Assembly: GCF_003481985.1 (NCBI RefSeq)
Contig: NZ_QUMD01000001.1
Span: 310,001 to 374,000 of the forward strand
Reading direction: 5' to 3'
Origin: Clostridium sp. OF09-36
Lineage (GTDB): Bacteria; Bacillota; Clostridia; Lachnospirales; Lachnospiraceae
Length of the DNA stretch: 64,000 bases
Positions 55,678 through 64,000 of the stretch are shown piece by piece. Both the position numbers and the translations under genes were made by a program. Position 1 is the first letter of the stretch. Every line of letters starts with the position of its first letter. The notes under the pieces are model-generated. The model saw nothing but the letters and a program-made list of their open reading frames with translations. It was not told where the DNA came from and did not search any database.

Positions 55678-57312
55678 TTATTTGCGGCGCTTATAGCATT
55701 CTGCAGGAAGCATTTTTGACCACGGCATAAGTTCTTCCAACGCTGTTTCGTCTATACTTCCATCGGCACGAACTGACTTCACCAATTCTGTTAATAAATG
55801 TTTTACATAGTAATAAATATTCAATCCATTTGCGCGGGCTGTCTCGGTAACGCTGTAAATTATCGCGCTTGCCTGAGCTCCACGTACCGTGTTGATCGTC
55901 ATCCAGTTTTTTCGACCAATCGTAAAAGTTCTCAATGCGCGCTCACTGGCCAGGTTATCAATCGGTACTTCTCCGTCTGACAGGAACACCTTCAGGTATT
56001 CTTCCTGATTCAAGTAATAGTTAATACCTTTGGCTGTTTCACCTTTCGGAAGAACCGTCTGGTCTGTCTGTATTTTTCGAAGCCATACAAAGAATTCTTC
56101 AAGCAGCGGTTTGATGGAAGACTACCGTTCTTTTAATCGTTCTTCAGGAGTCAAGTCCTTTAACGCACCTTCCAGATCATAAATAGCTCCGATCCGTACG
56201 AGTGCCTTATACGCAACCGATGCTTCAACCGCTTTGGGATTACTTTTTCCGATTGCCTTAATCGCATTTGCGAAATGACGTCTTGCATGGGCCATGCAGT
56301 TCGCATTTTTTATTCTTTCCAGATCACGTGCCAACTTATGATACTGTTCCAGATCATCTGTCATAAGAATTCCGGAGAAATCCTTATAATACGCTTTTGG
56401 ATGATCACTATGCCGCGTCTTCTGGTATTCATATACAATAATCAGCGGAACTGCGCTCAATTCTCCAGTGATGTGCACCCACATATAACTCTGGCTGCCT
56501 GCAGGTCTGACATCATGAATCACTTCCACAGGCGTTTCATCACTTTGATTTACGTGTGCCTCCAGCTAGCGTTTTTTCATCTGTTCATACACCGGTAGTA
56601 AATAACGTTCAGCCGTCCAAACCGCCCAGTTTGACATCGTCTGTTTGGACAGGTTCAGACCATTCGCTTTAAAATCTCTGGAAATACGATCAACTGGATT
56701 GCTGTTTACATATTTGGCATTGATAATCGCCGCTTCAAGAAAAGGTGTTGCAATGCTGCCTTTGAACATCGTTTCCGGATGGTCACCACGTAAAAACTCA
56801 TCCTGATGAACCCCATCTGTTCCAACATAAACATTTATGATGTGTTTTTCTGCAACCCATTTGGCCGGTTCAAAACGAAGCTGCCAGAAAATTTCATCTG
56901 GTATATTTTTCCAGTTCCCCTTACCAAAAGCTTCATTTAATTCCTGCTCTGGTATATCATGAGGGATTTCTTCCTGAGGAAAATCTTGCAGATCTTCCTC
57001 ACGCTGCCCCTTTTTTTTTGGTTTCTTCGGGACTTTTCTGGCTGAATCTATGACTTCTTCCACAGTTGGCTCCGGAACTTTTTCATCGCAGTTCGCCTCT
57101 GCCTCATTAAAAAAGGAAAGCTGACCTGCGATGTCATCCAGCTTTTCTGTCTGACGGCCAAAACGCTGCTGATTTGCGAGGTGGACCTGCTCCATCAGAT
57201 TTTCATAGTTCTGTTCCAGGCGCTCAATCCGATCCTACATCTGGTAGATGACATCGTTTTTGGTCTTATGATCCATCTTATTCAGTTCATCTGGAGTGAA
57301 TTTTTTACACAT
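55678..57312 (-). pseudogene. tnpC: IS66 transposase TnpC with three in-frame TAG codons
   Basis: From the ATG at 57312 the frame runs 544 codons to 55678 with no frameshift, interrupted only by TAG after YQM, after QMKKR and after RLKER. It keeps the IS66 DDE-core region (GVHQDEF, QSDETPVEVIHD) and the C-terminal PIDNLASERALRTFTIGRKNW. At the third TAG the family usually has Gln. With TAG read as an amino acid the transposase would be full length. Confidence 0.85.
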
Positions 57313-57584
57313 GTTGTCCGCCTTCTTTCTAAAGAAAGTATACCAAAAATCTGTGATAAATGCCAATCTGCAGCCAAACAGATACCGTCATTTTTTCCTG
57401 TTACAGAAATCATCAGAATCCTTATGTAGGCCTTTGGAAATATAGGATTTTCAAGGTTCAAATGAATCGTTTCTGCTTCATAGCAGGCAAACGAATCGTT
57501 CTATCCGGTCATCTATCGGAAACGAAAGTCTCTCATTTTAACAATAAAACAGGGACTATATTTTCTCTGTTTTGCACAAATGTT

Positions 57585-57941
57585 TCAATAGATATTTTTC
57601 GGATCCACGTCTTTGATTTTCGGATCCAGGGGATTTAAACCTATCATGAGATACTTGTATTGTTCTTCCGTAAGATCTGCAGCCTCTTGTATATTTCTTG
57701 GCCAGGATAACCGCCCTGCTTCGAATCGTTTATAAAGAAGTAAAAACCCTGTGCCCATCCACAAGAGTCCTTTGCATCGATCAGAACGTTTCCCGCAAAA
57801 TAAAAAGAGGGTTCCCTTTTCAAACGGATTTTGTCCGTACTTATCGCCGATAATTGTTGCCAGACCATCGATGCCTTTTCGCAGATCAACGGTACCGCAG
57901 GCAAGAACTACCCGGCGAATACCGGCTGCATCTTCAAGCAT
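57585..57941 (-). CDS. tnpB: IS66 accessory protein TnpB
   Basis: The 118-aa protein carries the IS66 Orf2 signature: VVLACGTVDLRKGIDGLA, then GTLFLFCGKRSDRCKGLLW, and a C-terminal LTEEQYKYLMIGL. It is intact. It overlaps the end of tnpA by 8 bases, which suggests coupled translation. It is required for IS66 transposition together with TnpA and TnpC. Confidence 0.92.
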   Translation of the reverse strand: MLEDAAGIRRVVLACGTVDLRKGIDGLATIIGDKYGQNPFEKGTLFLFCGKRSDRCKGLLWMGTGFLLLYKRFEAGRLSWPRNIQEAADLTEEQYKYLMIGLNPLDPKIKDVDPKNIY

Positions 57942-58317
57942 GAGACACCTCTCGGAAAATCCGGCTCAGAAGAACAGCGGAAATATCATTAGAAATATCA
58001 ATCTGAAATGCTGCAGTACGGATTGTTGCAACTGGTTTATTGGAAACCGTGTGCGTATTTATTTCTGCTGGGGCAGCACAAGGAATTTCAACAAAGGGCA
58101 GTTCTGCTTTTTCTGCTACGGCAGGAACAGAAGTATTTTCCTTCATTTTTTCATACGCCTGTTGCCGAAACCGTCTTTGCCAGTGATAATAACTTTGTTC
58201 GCTGATTCCATTCTCATCCATCTAGTTTTTAGCTGATTGGCCTGCTGGTCGCTGACTGCAAGCCTGAATGATTTTTCTCCAGTATTCTGCACGTACTTCG
58301 TGAGTACACTGATCCAT
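57934..58317 (-). pseudogene. tnpA: IS66 protein TnpA with one in-frame TAG codon
   Basis: From the ATG at 58317 the 127-codon frame (MDQCTHEVRAEYWRKIIQAC) is intact apart from TAG after QSAKN, directly before MDENGISEQSYYHWQRRFR. At that position relatives generally have Trp, so TGG to TAG is the simplest change. It is the helix-turn-helix subunit of the IS66 machinery. Confidence 0.8.
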
Positions 58318-58429
58318 AGTCTTTAGTCCTCCTTGAAAAACTCCATTGTTTTTTTCAAGTATGCACTAAAAATGATTTTAGTGAAAGGCGAGTGGTTTGA
58401 CCTTTACCATATTCTAACCTCCATAGTCG

Positions 58430-58461
58430 GTCAAAAAAGTTGAGTACTTAACTTTTTTGAC
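58430..58461. terminator. Perfect 12-bp inverted repeat beside the IS66 end
   Basis: GTCAAAAAAGTT pairs with AACTTTTTTGAC around GAGTACTT. It could terminate transcription from the Thoeris-like operon or be part of an older element end. Confidence 0.6.
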
Positions 58462-58531
58462 TCTATACAGTGTAAGACTATTATCGCAGAATGTAGATGC
58501 TGGGAACAGGTACTTGCTTTGAAACGTTTAC

Positions 58532-58610
58532 ATTGTTATTGCATTTTAAAATCCTATCATTTTGATATGGTTTTATGTCTTATTAATATACTTGCAAAGC
58601 TGCTGTACCC
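58532..58610. repeat. Direct repeat, left copy, flanking the Thoeris-like cassette
   Basis: This stretch of about 79 bases is about 84% identical by eye to 61441-61518, with one gap. Both end in CTGCTGTACCC. The pair brackets the three TIR/Macro genes. Confidence 0.7.
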
Positions 58611-58646
58611 AGAATAGCATATAAGCCGAAATTCGTTTTCACGATG

Positions 58647-59202
58647 CTAAACAATACCCCAGCTTTTATACGCTTCCTCTGAGTAATACCCCAAAGCGCC
58701 TCCCTTAGGATACCTTGAATTAACAACAGAGAACTGATTAATCGCGTCAAATATCGGTTCTTTTTTTAAACGGTATATGTATACAATGTGCCCTTTCATT
58801 TTTTATTCGTTCCGCTAAAGATTTTGTCCACATGCTATTTAATTCTAACGGTGCACCAATCTTAGAATACCCTGGATATGCTATTATAATTGGCAACTCA
58901 TAATAATCAACGGCCTTTTCAATTTCCCAATTAAGAATTCCTCTGTCATAATTCGTCTTATCCGATATAATCAGAAGGAAATTCTTACTCGCTGATAATC
59001 TAGTTTCTAATCTGTTAAAAAGCGTTGCTTTTGATGAACTATCACGTACCTGATAAGTTTTTTCATGTGAATTAGTAAACTTAAAATCTATACTTCCAGA
59101 TTTATCCCATGCCTTCAGCAGGTTAAAATAATGAATATCGCTTTCTGTAGGATCTGTCGAGCCCTGCCCGTCAAAGGCAACATATGTACCTGTTCTGTTC
59201 AC
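58647..59202 (-). CDS. thsB: ThsB-like TIR-domain protein (one-base insertion near the end)
   Basis: The TIR-like domain covers most of the protein: TYVAFDGQG, YFNLLKAW, NSHEKTYQVRDSS, LSASKNFLLIISDKT, then NWEIEKAVDYYELPIIIAY with probable catalytic E93. As sequenced it stops at 58747. Removing one A from an A7 run (58761-58767) gives 184 aa ending KEPIFDAINQFSVVN and YYSEEAYKSWGIV, which look like a true C-terminus. It starts with GTG, 8 bases after GGAGG. In Thoeris such proteins sense infection and make a NAD-derived signal for ThsA. Confidence 0.8.
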
Positions 59203-59264
59203 GTGTAGTTCCTCCTCATATAATCAAGTGTTTTTAATTGAAAATTCGAGATTTTTTAACCTCT

Positions 59265-60155
59265 CTATAACATTTTCAGGTTCATCAAACCTAATTTTTC
59301 TTCTTTATCACTTATAACAATATGTATATCGCAATCTATTTCATCCTTAAAAAGCTCAATTGTTTTTATAATATAGACAACTAAGTCATTTACACTACCT
59401 GCATCAGCCCCTCCCGTCCCAATTACAGGCATATATGTAGAAAAGCCTTGAGAGCGTTCTGAAATATACTTTACTAAAGAAGCAATAGCTTTTATATAGT
59501 CTATCTTTTCGACATGGGCTCTTAATTCATTATCAAAATATGTTAACCCCAAGATAAAATACTGTTCATTATTGAGACCATTTATTTCAGCAACCGATCC
59601 GACATCATATCGACGTAAGTTTCCACTTCGTTTTTCTTTTTGTTTGAGATCCGTATACTTATATCCATGCAATGACAAATTGTTTTGTATTTCATTCGAG
59701 ACTGTATCTGAATCCCTATTGCCTTGCTCATATATTCGTTTAAGTGCCATACCGTGAATTTTTTTTGACCCTATTAAATCATCATCCACAATCGTGTCGA
59801 AACATCGATTTCCAGCAAAAGCAATGTTCTTCTTTTCATTCGGATCTCCGCTATTAAATAAATCCCCATACTCCACAAACAACAAATGATTTGAGTGAAG
59901 ATTAAAAATTTTCACTTGTTTTCTTTGGCTCGTATAAATCGTGTCCACTATTACTATAGCAAAATAGATTCCCAGCAAAATAAGCACGGCTATAATTATT
60001 TTCAGAACTACATTATCAATACAATCTAACATCGTATCTGTAGGTGTAACTAATGTAACAAACCCCCAAAAAGAAAATAGGGCTACTGCGATTTTATTAC
60101 TTTGGGAAAATATGTAACGCCAGTTATACCTCATTGTACGAAATAATATTTTCAT
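59265..60155 (-). CDS. thsA: ThsA-like effector: two membrane helices plus Macro domain
   Basis: The 296-aa protein has two membrane segments (about 22-42 and 50-70) and a Macro-type domain (about 80-296) with YGDLFN, NRCFDTIVDDDLIGSKKIHG and YMPVIGTGGADAG, as in the TM-Macro effector of type II Thoeris. There the Macro domain binds the signal made by ThsB (reported as histidine-ADP-ribose) and the membrane part kills or stalls the cell. Its start overlaps the end of the upstream TIR gene by 4 bases, so the three genes form one operon. Confidence 0.85.
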   Translation of the reverse strand: MKILFRTMRYNWRYIFSQSNKIAVALFSFWGFVTLVTPTDTMLDCIDNVVLKIIIAVLILLGIYFAIVIVDTIYTSQRKQVKIFNLHSNHLLFVEYGDLFNSGDPNEKKNIAFAGNRCFDTIVDDDLIGSKKIHGMALKRIYEQGNRDSDTVSNEIQNNLSLHGYKYTDLKQKEKRSGNLRRYDVGSVAEINGLNNEQYFILGLTYFDNELRAHVEKIDYIKAIASLVKYISERSQGFSTYMPVIGTGGADAGSVNDLVVYIIKTIELFKDEIDCDIHIVISDKEEKLGLMNLKML

Positions 60156-60964
60156 CGCATTTCTCCTAGAACTACTTCTCTCATTGGCCTAAATGTATCT
60201 AAGATATCGTTTCGAGGTTCTGTTTTATCATAAAAACTTGTATAATACTTATCTTCTTTATGCTTTGTGTAGAAATTTCCGATTTCCCAAGCACACCATT
60301 GGCGAATGCTGTTATTATTACCTCGAATTCGCAACTCACTATTCGTCGTTCTCAGGAACAAGAACTGATCGCTATCTTTTAAAGCATCTTCCAATTTCTC
60401 CTTGGTAGCGGAACTATGGTTATTTACTCCATCCCACATCCAGTTAACATATAAAAAACCAGAGCGAAGCCAAAAATAGTAAAACAAAGCTTGAGTTAAC
60501 CCCTTGTCGTAATATGCGTATGACAAAAAAGTTTGCTTTCTCGCGGTACGAATAATCTCATCGTCCGAAAGCCCAATAAAATTGGTTTCTATAACTTCTT
60601 CTTGATAATCTGCAATAGCCTTTAATAAGTATCTAAAGTATGTTTTAAATGAGTTGGACGAAGACTGTTCTTTTTCCATTTTTTTACTCATTTGTTGCTG
60701 TATTTGATTAATTATTCTCTGCACGAACAAAAAATCTCGGACTTCGTTTGCATTACGATCAAAGATTCCTTGATATTCTTCCATTTGAGGCATTACCCCC
60801 TCATTATTAATAATGTCTTCAAAGCCCCGTATGAGCCTTGCAGAATCGTAATACATATTCTTAACTGATACGTAATCCCTAAAGCGTACTACTCCATCAC
60901 CACTTTCTATTGAATCTCCGCTTTCCATAAAAAGATTATATCTTGTCAAAGAACTTAATCCCAT
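60152..60964 (-). CDS. Second TIR-domain protein of the Thoeris-like operon
   Basis: The 270-aa protein has a helical N-terminal region (about 1-140), then a TIR domain from TFLSYAYYDKGL (145-156) with LEDALKDSDQFLFLRT (191-206) and the likely catalytic Glu in CAWEIGNF (E227). It is the first gene of the operon, overlaps thsA by 4 bases and has a good binding site (GAGAGGGATA). It differs in layout from the ThsB at 58647, so the operon has two unlike TIR sensors or signal makers for one effector. Confidence 0.75.
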   Translation of the reverse strand: MGLSSLTRYNLFMESGDSIESGDGVVRFRDYVSVKNMYYDSARLIRGFEDIINNEGVMPQMEEYQGIFDRNANEVRDFLFVQRIINQIQQQMSKKMEKEQSSSNSFKTYFRYLLKAIADYQEEVIETNFIGLSDDEIIRTARKQTFLSYAYYDKGLTQALFYYFWLRSGFLYVNWMWDGVNNHSSATKEKLEDALKDSDQFLFLRTTNSELRIRGNNNSIRQWCAWEIGNFYTKHKEDKYYTSFYDKTEPRNDILDTFRPMREVVLGEMR

Positions 60965-61141
60965 ACCGTATCCCTCTCATCTTTATCATGTGATTACATG
61001 GCGAATAGCTATGCCACTATTACGTTATCGTTTATACCTTCAATAATCTTCCGTATTCCCATCCATACGCTCAGATCCGTAATATCTCAACTACGCATTC
61101 CAGATCCATTAACAGAGATTCCTGTAACACAAAAAGATCCT

Positions 61142-61318
61142 TCATCTTTCCGTTATGGACAATGTACTAACCATCTGGTTCACAAAGTATATCTGCCAGC
61201 TATCAAGGTTATTGCTCTCAGGGTACTCTGAGAAAGTAGCTTTAGCTGCATTCATATCAAAGCCGACTATTTCACAGACAAGTTTCCCTAAAAAGCTTAG
61301 AGCTGTATTCTTGCTCAT
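61142..61318 (-). CDS. Small protein of unknown function
   Basis: The 58-aa frame from the ATG at 61318 (MSKNTALSFLGKLVCEIVGF) has AAGGAAG upstream. It has no recognisable motif. The position between the Thoeris-like operon and the right direct repeat makes it a possible part of that cassette. Confidence 0.4.
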   Translation of the reverse strand: MSKNTALSFLGKLVCEIVGFDMNAAKATFSEYPESNNLDSWQIYFVNQMVSTLSITER

Positions 61319-61440
61319 ATTCTTCCTTGGGACCAAAGGGCTTTCTCTAACACCTTTATATCGCTATGTGAAAACAATATATTTGACTTAATTTTCAAAT
61401 TTTCTCATACTCTTTTGAGGTTCGATTTTTCATAGTACTT

Positions 61441-61518
61441 TATTGTATTGTGTTTCAAAATCGTATTATTTTGATATGTTTTGTGTCTTGTTAATGTAAT
61501 TTCAAATCTGCTGTACCC
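61441..61518. repeat. Direct repeat, right copy, flanking the Thoeris-like cassette
   Basis: This is the counterpart of 58532-58610 in the same orientation. It lies directly after the stop of the small gene at 61522-61687. Confidence 0.7.
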
Positions 61519-61521
61519 ACG

Positions 61522-61687
61522 CTATTTTTGTGCGCTATTTTTCAAAATCAAAGGTGTCATTTTTTCCATAAGTGCATCTACAATACGTCTGCTTTTATCA
61601 TCAAGAATTTTTTTGTTCACGAACCCATTCTACCACTTTCAATTGCTCTTCCGGGCGTTCACTTAATACTACATATTTTTCTGTCAT
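61522..61687 (-). CDS. Small protein of about 54 aa (frame broken in an A-run)
   Basis: The start at 61687 follows AGGAGA. The frame reads MTEKYVVLSERPEEQLKVVE then WVREQ. As sequenced it stops after 28 codons. Dropping one A from an A7 run (61608-61614) continues it to ILDDKSRRIVDALMEKM and a stop at 61522. The composition suggests a small helical DNA-associated or antitoxin-like protein. The family is not recognised. Confidence 0.5.
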
Positions 61688-62058
61688 AATATACGTCTCC
61701 TATCGTTTCTCATAGTTTATACCCACATTATAGCATTTTTTCAGAAAATAGTCCGCTGCATCTTGCAAATCTTTTTTAGAAACACACCTTTATCTTTACA
61801 CACAAAAAGCAAGTAGTAAGTAACACACCTCATTAGCCCCGCTCTTGATATTCATTACCGTAATAACTCTCCCTCAAGCTCCGCACAGCCTTCACCACCA
61901 ACGTCTTATAAGCCACACCAAACCATTTATCCGTGATTCCCAACAGCGATACCTCTGCACTTTTTCGGTCAGCAGCTTGTCTATGATTTTTGATAAGAAA
62001 TATTCTTTTTCTCTCAAAAATCAATATCAACTTGCATTTTAAATTTGCTTTGTAGGTT
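61688..62058. other. Intergenic region
   Basis: About 370 AT-rich bases. A 93-codon Lys/Arg-rich minus frame (61833-62114) overlaps the end of the gene at 62059 and lacks a clear binding site, so I do not call it. No other structure was seen. Confidence 0.4.
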
Positions 62059-62730
62059 TTACTTTTTATCCAGACTGTACATCTTTTTAATTTCACCAAG
62101 AATCTCTTTATCATCTTTTAAATCCGTATAATCCACATACACATGTCTCCCATATTTCAAGTACTCCAACCACCCTTCTAGGGCACACAAATATGCCTCT
62201 TCCAAACTATCTAAAGATGAATATTTTCCCACATAATTATTCCTTGCATCCCATGATTCCATTGTTACTGGAAATATTTTTGCTTCTTTAGTGTCTGGGA
62301 TTACATGTACAAAACCATTTTCATCGATAACCAATACATTTCCCAGCCTATCATCTGCATTTCGCATCTCACGTTCTATTTCATCTTTCGTAAACAAATG
62401 TTGTGCTCTAAGCTGTCCTTTTTTTAATTCTATAGAAAATATATCTGCTGTATCCTCATATCCATAGAAACCCGCTTCTGTCAATTTGGTTATAACAAAC
62501 TGTTTCATATCATCCTTAAGCTGGATTGCCTCCTGTTTATCAACCAACATAAGTCTGTCCTCGCAGCTTTGACTTGCAATATGTATTGATCCATCTGTTC
62601 CAAGATATTGCTCCTTCTTACTCAAAAAATTCGTAAGTACAACTTGGTCATTCCTATAAGACAAAAAATAGTAAATTTTCGCCTCCCTGTTTTTCGCTTC
62701 TATTTCGTTAATAGGAAATTTCCATTGCAT
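62059..62730 (-). CDS. Protein of unknown function coupled to the kinase gene
   Basis: The 223-aa soluble, acidic protein overlaps the end of the kinase-like gene by 31 bases and is likely translated with it. It has alternating strand and helix segments and many charged residues (for example LFTKDEIEREMRNADDR). No domain was recognised. It may be the substrate or partner of the kinase in a defence or stress unit. Confidence 0.7.
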   Translation of the reverse strand: MQWKFPINEIEAKNREAKIYYFLSYRNDQVVLTNFLSKKEQYLGTDGSIHIASQSCEDRLMLVDKQEAIQLKDDMKQFVITKLTEAGFYGYEDTADIFSIELKKGQLRAQHLFTKDEIEREMRNADDRLGNVLVIDENGFVHVIPDTKEAKIFPVTMESWDARNNYVGKYSSLDSLEEAYLCALEGWLEYLKYGRHVYVDYTDLKDDKEILGEIKKMYSLDKK

Positions 62731-64000
62731 AATATTTCTTGAATAAATTTTTCTGCAGCTATTTTATTCTTAATCGTCTTGTTCCGTTTTAATTTCAAAG
62801 TTTCCTTAGAATTTTGATTAAAGGGGTTATAAGAAACTCTGTTATCATTCAAAACCATTGCTGGATCCAGGCCTTTTTCTTTCGCAAGCTTTTCTATCTT
62901 TATTAACTGTTTTAGGTATTTCCGAAATTCTATATTTGCACAATCTCCGTGGAGTCCATCATACGTTGCAGAAATAGCATTGTACAAACCATATTTCATG
63001 ACAATCAAAAATACACCATGTGTGTATCTTCTAATCAATTGCCAATTTTCTGGCAATGGTCTCCCTGATTCATAATCATAGACCCCATAGCAAGAATCCG
63101 TTGCATCTACATAATGCGCCGGATAATCTTCCACCAATGTTTCATATAATTTATCTTTTTCTGTCTTGTCAAAAATTTTTTCTTCTTCACATAGTTCTAA
63201 CCGAAAATAATTCCATTCAATTTCATCTTCGAAACCTTCAAAAATCAGGCATTTAGGTTTTACTCTGTATCTGATGCCAAAATCCGAAACCAAATCTATC
63301 CAACCTTTTTCTTGACTTTTCTGAACATCTCTTAAATCCATTCCCCCTGTATCCGGCAATAACATGTGATTATATGCCGGTACTGATATTATTAGATGAA
63401 GTATTGATATCATATCATCAACATCATTCCAGACTACCGATTTTGGAACAATATGACCAAAAATCAATTTGGCCAAAAAACTCCAATCACTTTTCTGTGC
63501 ACTTTCCTCTTCAGCAGATATTGCAAGCCATTTCTGAATAGCAAGTTGAAATTGTTTTCCCGTTGGCCGATCATCAGGTGCGTTGCTTGTGGCTTCATGA
63601 AGTAATTGTTCCAATTCAGCTAAATGCTCATGCATAAGTTCTTCTCTATACCTCAGTCCATGAGATGTATCCAAGTAATTATAAACACCTTCAAATCCAA
63701 GTTCATCCTTTGTTAAAAGCATCCATATTGCCTTTGCCATAGAATAAATATCTGCCTTTAATCCATCTGCCACACTCGGATATCTCATCATTTCTGGAGC
63801 AATTGTAAATTTCGCCCCTATATTTCTGCGATCATCTGTAATATTTTTTGCATGCTCTGGAAAATCAACCAACCCAAAATCCCCAAAGCAATATCGATTT
63901 TCATAATAATAAAGATTTCCTGGTTTTATATCTCTATGGGCAATTTTTCTTTCCTGCATTTTTACCAGCGTTTCTGTTAACTGCTCAATTGCATATTTTA
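62700..64000 (-). CDS. Protein kinase-like gene, 5' end outside the window
   Basis: The frame is open to the window edge, so the N-lobe is missing here. The C-lobe has the catalytic loop HRDIKPGN, DFG in FGDFGLVDF, an APE-like IAPEMM and DIYSMAKAIWMLL, all Ser/Thr (Hanks-type) kinase motifs. After about residue 150 comes a long extension (about 270 aa) with no recognised domain. Such kinases with novel tails occur in phage-defence loci. The neighbouring Thoeris-like and NACHT genes make that plausible but unproven. Confidence 0.8.
   Translation of the reverse strand, partial: KYAIEQLTETLVKMQERKIAHRDIKPGNLYYYENRYCFGDFGLVDFPEHAKNITDDRRNIGAKFTIAPEMMRYPSVADGLKADIYSMAKAIWMLLTKDELGFEGVYNYLDTSHGLRYREELMHEHLAELEQLLHEATSNAPDDRPTGKQFQLAIQKWLAISAEEESAQKSDWSFLAKLIFGHIVPKSVVWNDVDDMISILHLIISVPAYNHMLLPDTGGMDLRDVQKSQEKGWIDLVSDFGIRYRVKPKCLIFEGFEDEIEWNYFRLELCEEEKIFDKTEKDKLYETLVEDYPAHYVDATDSCYGVYDYESGRPLPENWQLIRRYTHGVFLIVMKYGLYNAISATYDGLHGDCANIEFRKYLKQLIKIEKLAKEKGLDPAMVLNDNRVSYNPFNQNSKETLKLKRNKTIKNKIAAEKFIQEILCNGNFLLTK

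Larger units (their letters stand above)
55636..58407 (-). mobile_element. IS66-family insertion sequence
   Basis: The element is about 2.77 kb with terminal inverted repeats beginning GTAAAGGTCAAA at 55636 and, reversed, at 58407. It holds tnpA, tnpB and tnpC in the IS66 order on the minus strand. No 8-bp target duplication is visible at the ends chosen. tnpA and tnpC carry in-frame TAG codons, so it may not move unless TAG is suppressed. Confidence 0.85.

Noticed and set aside
55628..58415. 8-bp target-site duplication for the IS66 element
   Set aside because: The flanks (GCTAATTC and CATATTCT) are not the same, so the duplication is not shown.
61833..62114. 93-codon Lys/Arg-rich minus-strand frame
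   Set aside because: It overlaps the end of the better-supported gene at 62059, starts inside it without a clear ribosome binding site, and matches no family I know.

Overview
The window looks like chromosomal DNA of an anaerobic gut Firmicute, most likely Lachnospiraceae (Clostridium cluster XIVa). The basis is strong AGGAGG-type ribosome binding sites, a pyruvate formate-lyase with its activase, Clostridia-type regulators and secreted proteins, and moderate GC that falls in the last 9 kb. No rRNA, tRNA or CRISPR was seen.

Region 1 (1-31.7 kb) is an organic-acid and sugar-acid catabolic island. It holds two tandem copies of a tripartite tricarboxylate-type transporter operon (tctCBA), an iron-dependent alcohol dehydrogenase, a LarA-family (nickel hydroxyacid racemase-like) protein, a GltD-like oxidoreductase, two large secreted hydrolases, a three-gene GlpA-like flavoprotein set, D-glucarate dehydratase (gudD) and a GntP-type permease. 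Seven LysR-type regulators are scattered through it, mostly divergent from a catabolic gene. Five promoters (both tct operons, the dehydrogenase, gudD, gntP) share one module: a 16-bp LysR-type box of the form TTTAGAGAANNCTAAA, exactly 10 bp, a TTTAC(G/T) -35, 17 bp, and a TATRAT -10. I infer one sugar-acid regulon. For the second tct copy this promoter lies about 1.1 kb from tctC, behind a gene on the opposite strand.

Region 2 (31.8-51 kb) is housekeeping and accessory: nagA/nagB divergent, pflA/pflB, a P-type Ca2+-like ATPase, an HD phosphohydrolase, malQ, a MATE exporter, a VanZ-like protein, an orphan TIR-like protein, a LytTR response regulator and a YHYH-domain secreted protein.

Region 3 (51-64 kb) is a probable defence island built on mobile-element debris. 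It has a NACHT/STAND-type NTPase of about 1235 aa, remnants of an integrase and of glmS, an IS66-family element whose genes carry four in-frame TAG codons, a three-gene type II Thoeris-like cassette (TIR, TM-Macro, TIR) bracketed by about 80-bp direct repeats, and a protein kinase-like gene running off the right edge with a coupled partner.

Thirteen single-base deletions and two single-base insertions break otherwise intact genes across the window. Restoring one base at each site gives full-length family members, so many are probably assembly errors rather than true pseudogenes. For those genes the restored span is given.
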